Shown piece after piece: positions 1-7,049 of a stretch of 39,654 bases of DNA. Numbering within the stretch: position 1 is the stretch's first letter; each line of letters starts with the position of its first letter. The DNA is from Alphaproteobacteria bacterium (lineage in GTDB: Bacteria > Pseudomonadota > Alphaproteobacteria > Sphingomonadales > Sphingomonadaceae): contig JAUIJI010000011.1 in the NCBI GenBank assembly GCA_030431435.1, positions 1-39,654 on the forward strand. The letters are read 5' to 3'. The position numbers were made by a program, and so were the translations under genes. Under the pieces are notes generated by a model, which saw nothing but the letters and a program-made list of their open reading frames with translations, was not told the origin of the DNA and ran no database searches.

Positions 1-52
1 CGGCGATGCGCGGTTCGGCAATACGGGTTATGCGCGGGAAGAGATCGTCGCC
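1..52 (+). pseudogene. Interrupted ardC-like gene, 5' part
   Basis: Frame 2 reads GDARFGNTGYAREEIVA up to position 52 and then meets a TGA (59-61) inside the inserted element. The pattern RFG-x3-YA-x-EE-x-V-x-E is the region after the zinc motif in ArdC-type zincin metallopeptidases; the intact ArdC at 5625-6527 has RFGSAAYAAEECCVE at the same place. The reading resumes in frame at 6584 (V-A-E-M-N-A-A-F). The gene was therefore cut by the mobile element between these points, and its N-terminal part lies left of the window. The assignment rests on a short stretch plus the perfect frame-preserving junction. Confidence 0.7.
47..52. repeat. Left flanking 6-bp direct repeat (gtcgcc)
   Basis: gtcgcc directly precedes the left inverted repeat and recurs right after the right inverted repeat at 6584-6589. 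In both places it is read as Val-Ala in the ardC frame. It is either a target duplication or the crossover region of the recombinases. Confidence 0.7.
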
Positions 53-66
53 TTATCTTGACAGTC
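53..66 (+). repeat. Left terminal inverted repeat
   Basis: ttatcttgacagtc matches the reverse complement of 6570-6583 (atatcctgacagtc) at 12 of 14 positions. It is the probable binding site for one or more of the three recombinases. The hexamer tgacag recurs at 98-103, possibly a subterminal binding motif. Confidence 0.7.
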
Positions 67-115
67 TGTACCGCATGCCGCCTTGCCTTAGGATGGGTGA
101 CAGGCGTCGACGGTA

Positions 116-179
116 GGCAGTTTTCAGGCTGGCCGCCGCGCTTACCAAAGAGCTGGCGGCGGCCAGCCTGAGAACTGCC
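116..179. repeat. Large inverted repeat before the recombinase trio
   Basis: Positions 116-138 and 157-179 form a 23-bp stem with one G-T pair and an 18-nt loop. The stem sequence is roughly ggcagttytcaggctggcc followed by gccg. It lies between the left end of the element and the GTG of the first recombinase. Plausible roles are an att-site structure bound by the recombinases, or a hairpin that stops transcription entering from outside. No T-run follows it, so a simple intrinsic terminator is unlikely. Confidence 0.75.
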
Positions 180-226
180 GGGCCGAAGCGTGCACCGGGT
201 GGGGGCATGGGGAGGGTTTCGCGCCG

Positions 227-1576
227 GTGTCGATTATTTCTGTTTGCGAGCGTCGCGAGGCCGGTGGTCTCGACGCGCATGTGCCGTTGATCCTGCGCGG
301 CGACGCGCTCTACGATCCCGATCTGGATCGCTTCTTTCTCGACCTGCCGCTATCGGGGATTCGATCGCGGCATTCGCTTCGCGCCCAGGCCTATGATGTG
401 ACAGTCTGGCTTCGCTTTCTCGATGCCTGTGGCAAGACCGTATGGGCTGCGACCCGCGACGATGTCGAGGCTTATCATCGTGCGCGCCGGCGCGGCGATG
501 CTGGTCAGCGGATCACGGCGGCAAGCTGGAACAGGGCCGTCGCCAGCCTTGATCGCCTCTATCGCTGGGGCGAGCGGCAAGGGCTGATCGCCGAGGCACC
601 GTTCAACCGTCGTGCCGTGTGGCGACCGGCGCAGGGTGGACGTCGCGGAATGATTGCCGCGCGCAACGACGCCTATGAACGTGTTGCGAAGCGGTCGGAT
701 GTCCGGTTCGTCACGATGGACGACTACCGCATCTTCCGCGAGGTCGGTCTGCGCGGCCTCGCGCCTGACGGCAGCGAACGCCCCGGCGCACGTGATCGGA
801 ACGGATTGCGCAACGCGCTCTTCGCCGATCTGCTCGTCACGACAGGTTTGCGACTGGAAGAGGCCTCAGGTCTGCTCGCCGGTGATCTCGCGGTCATCGT
901 TCCGGACGGCGATGAGAACCGGCAGCTCTGGCTGCGCCTGCCGCCGCCGCTCACCAAGGGCGATCGCGGACGAAGTGTTCTGGTCCCACGCCGGCTGCTT
1001 CGTCAGATCGCGGCCTATATCGATGTCGAGCGCGCGGCAGGCGCGGCCAAATTCGTCGCGCGCGATGGCGCGGCGCGCTTTGACCGGCCGATCCATATCA
1101 CCGACGCCGGTCTCGACCGCATGCGCGATGTCTGCACGCCAGAGGAACGATGCCGTCTGATTCTGTGCAACGAGAACGGAACGCCGCGCGAGCCCGCGGC
1201 GCTATGGCTGACCGAGGTCGGACAGCCCGTTCGACCCAATTCCTGGGAGGTGATCTTCGCCCGCGCCTGCAAGCGCTGTAGAGACTATGGTTTCTCGTTG
1301 TCGATCAGCCCGCACCAGCTGCGCCACACCTTCGCCGTCCATATGCTCGCTTTGCTGATCCAGGAGCGTCTGCGCGAAGCCGCATTGCCGGCGGGGCCGA
1401 TGGAGAGCTACCGGCTGATCCTGGGCGACCCGCTGCAGCATGTGCAACGCCTGCTCGGCCACGCGAGCCTCGCCACCACCTATATCTATCTCGACCATAT
1501 CGCGATCCGCGCCGATACGGTGGATTCGGCGGTCGAGGAGTTGCTGGCACTGCTGCCGGGACCGCAGGGCGCATGA
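227..1576 (+). CDS. Tyrosine recombinase A of the trio
   Basis: This 449-residue phage-integrase-family protein has the complete catalytic set. It shows Arg209 in TGLRLEEASGL, a Lys in the beta-hairpin (LTKGDRGRSV), H363-x2-R366 in HQLRH, H412 in LLGHASLATT and the nucleophile Tyr421 (TTYIYLDH). An N-terminal SAM-like DNA-binding domain precedes the catalytic domain (about residues 50-130). The start is a GTG with ggagg at 211-215. The stop overlaps the next start as ATGA, so the three recombinases are probably translated together. As the only member with every catalytic residue, it is inferred to be the main strand-cleaving partner. Confidence 0.92.
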   Translation: MSIISVCERREAGGLDAHVPLILRGDALYDPDLDRFFLDLPLSGIRSRHSLRAQAYDVTVWLRFLDACGKTVWAATRDDVEAYHRARRRGDAGQRITAASWNRAVASLDRLYRWGERQGLIAEAPFNRRAVWRPAQGGRRGMIAARNDAYERVAKRSDVRFVTMDDYRIFREVGLRGLAPDGSERPGARDRNGLRNALFADLLVTTGLRLEEASGLLAGDLAVIVPDGDENRQLWLRLPPPLTKGDRGRSVLVPRRLLRQIAAYIDVERAAGAAKFVARDGAARFDRPIHITDAGLDRMRDVCTPEERCRLILCNENGTPREPAALWLTEVGQPVRPNSWEVIFARACKRCRDYGFSLSISPHQLRHTFAVHMLALLIQERLREAALPAGPMESYRLILGDPLQHVQRLLGHASLATTYIYLDHIAIRADTVDSAVEELLALLPGPQGA

Positions 1577-3360
1577 GCGGGCGTCCCCGCAAGGGCAGGC
1601 CCGTCGCTTTCGCACCCGTCACGCCGGAGCGAGCCAAGCCCGATCCGGTGCTCGGCCTCAGGTTCGTCATCGAGGCGCGGCATGGCGGGACCGTCCTGGT
1701 CGACATGACCAATCTCGATCCTCGCCCGCTTGCTATCGCCTTTGCCAGCGCGTTGCGCCGGTCGGCCGCGCTCGGCGGCCCGATCGGTGCGGCCAGCGTC
1801 ATCAAACAGTATGTAAATTCCTATCGCCGTTTCTTCACCTGGCTTTCCGATGAGGCGGGGGAGGTGGACGGGCCCGAAGACATGCGCGCAGCCCATGTTG
1901 ACGGTTTCGTATCGGCACTCGAACGCGGGGGAATGGGCGCGATCTACCGCCATGTGACGGTCAGCAAGATCGTCAATACGCTGCGTGCGATCGAGGCGGA
2001 CCGGCCCGACAGGATCACGCCCGACCTCCATGAGCGGTTGCGCTATACAATGGCGACCTCAGCGGGACGCTCGACCCCGCGTGATGCCTACAGCTCCTTC
2101 GTCGCCCGCGCGCTGCGCGACGCGGCCCGAGCAGACGTCGAAGCGATATTCCGCCGGATCGGCGACAATGACCGGACCGATGAGGGCGATCCGGTCATTG
2201 CCGCTGCGCGTGCCGATGTCGAAGCTCTCATCGCACGCCATGGAGCCGTTCGGACCGACCGCGTCGAGCTGCGCCGTCTCTATTTCATGCGCTTGCGGCG
2301 CGGCTTGCCGATCAGCACGCTGATCGACGACCTGCATCGTCGGCATCATCTGCACGTCACCGATCTGCCGCCATTGCTCGTGCTGCTTGCTCTCGATACC
2401 GGCCTCGAGCCAGAATGCCTGAAGGCGCTGACGGTCGATTGCCTGGCCAATCCCTCCGCCGGAACCGTTGAACTTCGATACCTGAAGCGACGCGCCGGCG
2501 CCGCCGGGCACAAGAGCATGCGCGTGCGCGACGGCGGCCTCGGCACGCCGGGTGGCCTTCTCCGCCGGCTGATCGAGATCACGGCTGTCGCCCGTCAGCA
2601 TCTGCCCACCGATTGTCTCTGGGTTTACCACAACGTCGGCGGTCTCCATGCCGGTATCCGCCATCCGCGCGAACGCCTCGACGCCTGGGTGGCGCGGCAC
2701 CGGGTTGTCGATGACGACGGCAAGCCGCTCCATCTTTTGCTTTCCCGGCTTCGCAAAACCCACAAGGCGCTGTGGTACACCAAAACCGAGGGGCACATCG
2801 CCCGCTTCGCGGTCGGTCACACGCCCGAGGTCGCGGCGCGCCACTACGCCGATCTGCCATCGCTGCGGCCCCTGCACGAGGCGACCGTCGCCGATGCCTT
2901 CCGTGACGCTGTCGTCGCCGCGATGCCGACCATCCTCACGCCAGCAGCCGAGAAGACGCTGCGCGAAGCGCCCGAACAGGCCGCGCCGCTGATGTCGCCG
3001 GATGCGGTCGGTTCCATTCTCGATGGGGAGCAGGATCTCTGGCTCGCCGCCTGCGCGGGTTTCCATAGCAGCCCCTTCGCCGAGGCCGGCTCGCCATGCC
3101 AGCAGCCGTTCTGGGGATGCCTCCATTGCCCTAACGCGGTCATCACCGCCCGCAAGCTCCCCGCGATCATGGCCTTCCTGTCCTTTGTCGAAGACCAGCG
3201 GCAAGGGCTTCCCGGTCCCGACTGGATGGTCAAGTTCGGGCAGGTTCATGCCCGGATCGTCCATCAGATCTTGCCCGCGTTTTCCGATGCCGTTGTCGCC
3301 GAAGCGCGGTTGCGCGCCGTGGAGGAGCGCCTCTATCTGCCCCCCGAGGCGCGCGCATGA
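1573..3360 (+). CDS. Tyrosine recombinase B of the trio
   Basis: This 595-residue protein has a recognisable integrase fold: LLALDTGLEPECLKAL, then LLSRLRKTHKALW, then AVGHTPEVAARHYADL. The first catalytic Arg position is Glu279 and the His of the H-x2-R box is Ser391, while R394, H416 and Tyr425 remain. A C-terminal Cys cluster (CQQPFWGCLHCPNAVIT) looks like a zinc-binding module, as in TnpB-type recombinases of Tn554-like elements. The gene overlaps both neighbours by ATGA. Because two catalytic residues differ, it may act as an assembly or target-binding partner, or cleave only one strand. That role is inference. Confidence 0.88.
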   Translation: MSGRPRKGRPVAFAPVTPERAKPDPVLGLRFVIEARHGGTVLVDMTNLDPRPLAIAFASALRRSAALGGPIGAASVIKQYVNSYRRFFTWLSDEAGEVDGPEDMRAAHVDGFVSALERGGMGAIYRHVTVSKIVNTLRAIEADRPDRITPDLHERLRYTMATSAGRSTPRDAYSSFVARALRDAARADVEAIFRRIGDNDRTDEGDPVIAAARADVEALIARHGAVRTDRVELRRLYFMRLRRGLPISTLIDDLHRRHHLHVTDLPPLLVLLALDTGLEPECLKALTVDCLANPSAGTVELRYLKRRAGAAGHKSMRVRDGGLGTPGGLLRRLIEITAVARQHLPTDCLWVYHNVGGLHAGIRHPRERLDAWVARHRVVDDDGKPLHLLLSRLRKTHKALWYTKTEGHIARFAVGHTPEVAARHYADLPSLRPLHEATVADAFRDAVVAAMPTILTPAAEKTLREAPEQAAPLMSPDAVGSILDGEQDLWLAACAGFHSSPFAEAGSPCQQPFWGCLHCPNAVITARKLPAIMAFLSFVEDQRQGLPGPDWMVKFGQVHARIVHQILPAFSDAVVAEARLRAVEERLYLPPEARA

Positions 3361-5573
3361 CCGCGCCCGCCCTTGCCCGCGCTCACGCGTTCGATGATCG
3401 GCCCGTGCTGGCGTGCGCGCCGCTCAAGCCGGGCCATGCCCGCGAGGACCTGTCGCGCGTCGGCGATCCAAGCTGGGACCTGGGTCCGGCCGTCTTCCGC
3501 GAGAACGCCCGGCGCTGCCACGTCACCGTGCATTTCGACGTGCTCGAAGATGCCGATGTGCAGGCAATGATGCGCGCCTATCTCTATGCGCGTCTCAATG
3601 TCGACCTTCCCGGCCATCGTCCGAAGCTGCCGCCCAGCTGTGTGCGGCAGGCGTTCAACCGGGCGCGGCGCTTCTTCGCCTTCGTCCGCGAACGATTGGG
3701 CCCGCTCGACCTTGCCCGCATCGATCCTCCGCTGATCGACGCCTATGCGCGGCATCTCCGAGACGACCCGGCAAGGCGGCCCGTCATTGTCGGGCAGCTT
3801 CTCGAGGTCGTCATCGACCTCTATCTCTACCGCGAGCACCTTCCCGGCGGCGGCTTGTCGTTCGAACCGTGGGACGGGCGGCCACCCGCGCGCGTCGCGG
3901 GCTATCGTCATGTTCCCGAGAACCGGACCCCGCGCATCCCCGAGCCGATCATTGAGCCGCTTCTGGCATGGTCGCTGCGCTACATCACGGTATTCGCAGG
4001 GGACATTCTCGCCGCCCGGCGTGAGCTTTCCCGGCTTGAAGCGCGCCGCGACCGGCTCTTCGTTGCGGAACAGGGATTGCCGCACGCGGAGCGGCGCCGC
4101 CGGCAACGGCAGCGACTGGCGCGCTATTTCCGGTCCCGTGCGCGGCAGGGTCGTGGCGTGCCGGTCTGGGCAAGTCCACCCAACGGTTCCGCGTCCCTCG
4201 ATCCGGCAAGCGGGGAGCTTCTGCCCGTCGTCAACGTGCAGCTTCTGCATCTTCACGTCGGCGTCGATGCCGCCAGGGAGCCGGCGATGCATCTCGCTCT
4301 CGCCGGCGGCGCGTCCGATCTCATCGCTGCCGCCATCGCGGATATCGGCATCGAACCCGGCGGCATGGATACGCCGATCTCGGTCGATGCCGATCTCGGC
4401 CGGCCATGGCGGTTCCGCTTCGATGCCAAATCCCTCGTCCTGGAAGAGCGCATGCTGCAGGCAGCGGCCTACGTGGTCTGCGCCTATCTGACCGGTATGC
4501 GCGATTGCGAGGTGCAGGCGATGCGCCGGGGATGCCTGACGCTTGCGCGCAGCGAGGATGGCACCGTGTCACGGCACCGCGTCCGTTCCACTGCCTACAA
4601 GGGAAAGGGGGCCCGGGGAGCGCCGGCGGAGTGGGTGACCATCGCGCCCGTCGCCGATGCGATCGGGGTGCTCGAACAGCTTACCCGGCGCGCGGCTGTT
4701 GCCCATGGTCTCGATACGCTCTGGCCCGTGCTGTCAGTGACGCGAAGTAGCAAACCGCATGTCTCCGCCGAGATCGTGCGCCAGATCAACGCCTATCGTG
4801 ACCACCTGAACAGGCTGTTCGGGACGGTCGAGGCGCCCGCCATACCGCCCGGACCGGACGGCAAGCCCTGGCGAATCACGACCCGCCAGTTTCGTCGCAC
4901 GATCGCATGGCACATCGCCAACCGTCCCTTCGGAACGGTGGCCGGCATGATCCAGTACAAGCATGCATCCGTCGCCGCGTTCGAAGGCTACGCGGGTAGC
5001 AGTGCCTCGGGTTTCCGCGCCGAGGTCGAGGCGCAGCGCCGGCTCGGTCAGATCGACGATCTGCTCGAGTATTTCGACAGGCGGCGCGGCGGGGCTGACC
5101 TTGGCGGGCCGGCCGGTCCTCGTGTCGCGCGTACCCTCGACGAGACAGTTACCGAGCTCGGGCCATTGCCAGCGATGATCGCCGACCGTCCCCGTCTGCG
5201 CACCATGCTCGCCAGTCTGGCCCGCACCCTGCATGTCGGACCGCTTGCCGATTGCTTCTTCGATCCGGCAACCGCCCTGTGCCTGAAGCGCGTGACGGAT
5301 GCCGCGGCAGACCGCCCGCTGACAGCACTTTGTGAACCGACCCGCTGCCCGAACGCCTGCATCGCGGAACATCACAGGCCCGTCTGGGAGCGAAGTGCTG
5401 ATGAGGCACGCATGTTGCTGCGCGAGAAGCGGCTGCCCGGATTGCAGCGGGCCGCGCTCCAGCAGGAGGTTGACCGGATCGAGGGTGTGCTGGCCCGGAT
5501 CGCGCCCGAGGGCGCGACGCCGCCCGTTCGGGCGGCGGTAAAGGGAGAGGAGGCTTGGGATCGGGGTGAGTGA
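3357..5573 (+). CDS. Tyrosine recombinase C of the trio
   Basis: This 738-residue protein is the third and longest recombinase. The catalytic region shows Arg382 in AYLTGMRDCEVQAM, a Lys-rich hairpin (TAYKGKGARG), R510-x2-R513 in TTRQFRRTIAWH (Arg in place of the usual His), KH536 in IQYKHASVAAF, and Tyr545 (FEGYAG). The C-terminus has a Cys/His cluster (CEPTRCPNACIAEHH) and then a predicted coiled coil (about residues 680-720), suggesting zinc binding and protein contacts. It starts in an ATGA overlap with gene B. The long N-terminal region (residues 1-350) has no domain I can name. Confidence 0.87.
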   Translation: MTAPALARAHAFDDRPVLACAPLKPGHAREDLSRVGDPSWDLGPAVFRENARRCHVTVHFDVLEDADVQAMMRAYLYARLNVDLPGHRPKLPPSCVRQAFNRARRFFAFVRERLGPLDLARIDPPLIDAYARHLRDDPARRPVIVGQLLEVVIDLYLYREHLPGGGLSFEPWDGRPPARVAGYRHVPENRTPRIPEPIIEPLLAWSLRYITVFAGDILAARRELSRLEARRDRLFVAEQGLPHAERRRRQRQRLARYFRSRARQGRGVPVWASPPNGSASLDPASGELLPVVNVQLLHLHVGVDAAREPAMHLALAGGASDLIAAAIADIGIEPGGMDTPISVDADLGRPWRFRFDAKSLVLEERMLQAAAYVVCAYLTGMRDCEVQAMRRGCLTLARSEDGTVSRHRVRSTAYKGKGARGAPAEWVTIAPVADAIGVLEQLTRRAAVAHGLDTLWPVLSVTRSSKPHVSAEIVRQINAYRDHLNRLFGTVEAPAIPPGPDGKPWRITTRQFRRTIAWHIANRPFGTVAGMIQYKHASVAAFEGYAGSSASGFRAEVEAQRRLGQIDDLLEYFDRRRGGADLGGPAGPRVARTLDETVTELGPLPAMIADRPRLRTMLASLARTLHVGPLADCFFDPATALCLKRVTDAAADRPLTALCEPTRCPNACIAEHHRPVWERSADEARMLLREKRLPGLQRAALQQEVDRIEGVLARIAPEGATPPVRAAVKGEEAWDRGE

Positions 5574-5624
5574 CGGGATGAGGAGAGCGGGAAAGGCCTG
5601 TTCCGCCCGTCCTGGAGACCTGTC

Positions 5625-6527
5625 ATGTCCCGATCTTCCTCATCGGCCGGGCGCGCCGATGTTTATAACCGTATCACCACCGAGATCATCGCCGCCATCG
5701 AGGCAGGCGCCGGCGACTGGCGTGCGCCCTGGTTCCACGACGGGAGCAGCATCGCGCGTCCGACCAACGTTTCATCCGGCAAACGCTATCGCGGCATAAA
5801 CACGTTGGCGCTCTGGGCCAAGGGCTTTGCCGCCGGATATGGCGACGGTCTCTGGGGCACCTACAAGCAATGGCAGGATGCCGGCGCGCAGGTGCGTAAA
5901 GGAGAACGCTCCACCACGGTCGTATTGTGGAGAGAGATCAAGGTTTCCCAGCAGGCCGACGACGAAGACGATGATGACGGGCATCGACGGATGTTCGCCC
6001 GCGCATTTTCCGTCTTCAACATCGCCCAAGTGGACGGATACGAGCGCCTGGCGCCTCCTGTGCTGCCCGAGGCTGAACGCCTTGCCCATGCGGAAGCGTT
6101 CATCGCCAACTTGGGCGTCAAGACGGAGTTCGGCGGATCGGAAGCCTATTACCGTCCGTCGGCCGACACCGTGTTCCTGCCGCCGTTCACTTCGTTTCGC
6201 GATGCCGCGTCATTCTACGGTGTCTGGCTACACGAGAACGGTCACGCCAGTGGCGCAAAGCACAGGCTCGACCGCGATCTTTCCGGTCGCTTTGGTTCGG
6301 CCGCCTATGCCGCCGAAGAATGCTGCGTCGAAATTCTCAGCGGGCTGATCCTGGCAGACCTCGGGATCGCCCACCATCCGCGCCCCGATCATGCCGCCTA
6401 TGTTGCCTCGTGGCTCAAGGTCCTGAAAGACGACCCCAAGGCCATCTTCACCGCCGCCAGCAAGGCGCAGCAGGCGGCCGACTGGATGCATGCGCAGCAG
6501 CCCCACGCAGAGGAGATAGCGGCATGA
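5625..6527 (+). CDS. ArdC-family antirestriction zincin (element copy)
   Basis: This 300-residue protein has the two-domain ArdC layout. The N-terminal single-strand-DNA-binding domain begins with DVYNRITTEIIAAIEAG and contains the typical W-x3-P-W and YRGIN motifs. The C-terminal zincin-like metallopeptidase has the zinc motif H203-E-N-G-H207 and a downstream Glu in YAAEECCVE. ArdC proteins are carried by plasmids and integrative elements and help incoming DNA survive restriction. The start has ggaga at 5614-5618. An acidic stretch (DDEDDDDG, about residue 107) links the domains. The stop overlaps the next start (ATGA). At the point where the island ardC was interrupted, this copy reads ECCVEI, so it lacks the target sequence. 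Confidence 0.9.
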   Translation: MSRSSSSAGRADVYNRITTEIIAAIEAGAGDWRAPWFHDGSSIARPTNVSSGKRYRGINTLALWAKGFAAGYGDGLWGTYKQWQDAGAQVRKGERSTTVVLWREIKVSQQADDEDDDDGHRRMFARAFSVFNIAQVDGYERLAPPVLPEAERLAHAEAFIANLGVKTEFGGSEAYYRPSADTVFLPPFTSFRDAASFYGVWLHENGHASGAKHRLDRDLSGRFGSAAYAAEECCVEILSGLILADLGIAHHPRPDHAAYVASWLKVLKDDPKAIFTAASKAQQAADWMHAQQPHAEEIAA

Positions 6528-6569
6528 CCAACACCGTTTTCACCGCCGAAAAATTCCAGAATGGGGCTG

Positions 6570-6583
6570 GACTGTCAGGATAT
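6570..6583 (-). repeat. Right terminal inverted repeat
   Basis: gactgtcaggatat is the inverted partner of 53-66. It ends one base before the right copy of gtcgcc and marks the right end of the recombinase-trio element. Confidence 0.7.
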
Positions 6584-6589
6584 GTCGCC
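6584..6589. repeat. Right flanking 6-bp direct repeat (gtcgcc)
   Basis: Second copy of gtcgcc, in the same ardC reading frame (Val-Ala) as the copy at 47-52. Confidence 0.7.
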
Positions 6590-6804
6590 GAGATGAATGC
6601 CGCCTTCTGCTGCGCCTCGCTCGGCATCGTGCCGACGGTGCGCCATGCCGATTACATCGGCTCCTGGCTCGAGGTGCTGCGCGAGGACAACCGCGCGATC
6701 GTCCGTGCCGCCTCGCAGGCGAGCAAGGCCGCGGACTGGCTCCTGGCCCATCTGCCGGAGCCCGGGGCGGCCGCCTATGAGGCAGGACAGGGGAGGGTCG
6801 CGGC

Positions 6805-6996
6805 ATGATCCTCCTGACCCCCAGCCAGCGCGCCCGGCTTCTCGCCAACGGCGAATTGAAGGCGGGCGCCACCTTCGTCGTCGCGGGGGCATCCAAGGCC
6901 GCGGTCGAGGCTGTTGAAAAGGCGGGCGGCAAGGTCGATATCTTGCCGGCCAAGCCGAAGGCCGAGCGCTGGTACAAGCCGAAGGCCGAGCGTTAG
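6805..6996 (+). pseudogene. rplO: DUF2958-start / L15 C-terminus chimera (rplO remnant)
   Basis: This is a 63-codon frame. The first about 16 residues ([16 protein letters not shown]) resemble the start of DUF2958 proteins, which commonly follow ardC in mobile elements. From [10 protein letters not shown] onward ([19 protein letters not shown]) the sequence is that of the C-terminus of ribosomal protein L15, the gene that normally lies just before secY. The join falls in or near the shared stretch RLLANGE. It marks the chromosomal boundary of the island. The ATG has a ggagg-type Shine-Dalgarno site (6791-6796), so a peptide may be made. A functional rplO must exist elsewhere, probably beyond the island's left end. 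The L15 match is from memory of the family, without alignment. Confidence 0.7.
6952..6992 (+). repeat. 17-bp tandem repeat at the L15 C-terminus
   Basis: aagccgaaggccgagcg occurs at 6952-6968 and 6976-6992, a 24-bp period. It gives [14 protein letters not shown] as the last residues before the TAG. It is a small in-frame duplication of the basic tail. Confidence 0.8.
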
Positions 6997-7049
6997 CACA
7001 CCCATAGTCCCGGGCCGCCGCCGGCAGCCGCGAGGGAGAGCGAGGATAC

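Larger units (their letters stand above)
53..6583 (+). mobile_element. Recombinase-in-trio element with ardC cargo
   Basis: This 6531-bp segment begins ttatcttgacagtc (53-66) and ends gactgtcaggatat (6570-6583). These are inverted repeats matching at 12 of 14 positions. The 6-bp sequence gtcgcc abuts both ends (47-52, 6584-6589), and deleting the segment plus one gtcgcc rebuilds an open ardC-like frame. Inside are three tyrosine recombinase genes joined by ATGA overlaps and one intact ardC gene. The architecture resembles recombinase-in-trio (RIT) and Tn554-like elements, which move by tyrosine recombination; their recombinases act on short core sites between inverted arms. Whether gtcgcc is a duplicated target or the crossover spacer cannot be decided from one copy. 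The ends are my reading and need an empty-site comparison. Confidence 0.8.
6524..6808 (+). pseudogene. Interrupted ardC-like gene, 3' part, with element-derived start
   Basis: The 94-residue frame starts with an ATG overlapping the element ardC stop. Its first 20 codons are element DNA; from 6584 it is the C-terminal tail of the island's ardC-like gene. The segment YIGSWLEVLREDNRAI and RAASQASKAADWL aligns with YVASWLKVLKDDPKAI and TAASKAQQAADWM in the intact copy. The HExxH zinc motif is missing from this piece, so any product could not be a peptidase. It ends in another ATGA overlap with the next frame. Together with 1-52 it reconstructs ...YAREEIVAEMNAAF.... Confidence 0.8.

Noticed and set aside
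58-90. TTGACA in the left terminal repeat as a -35 for the recombinase genes
   Set aside because: No acceptable -10 lies 16-18 bp downstream; tgacag is better explained as part of the repeat.
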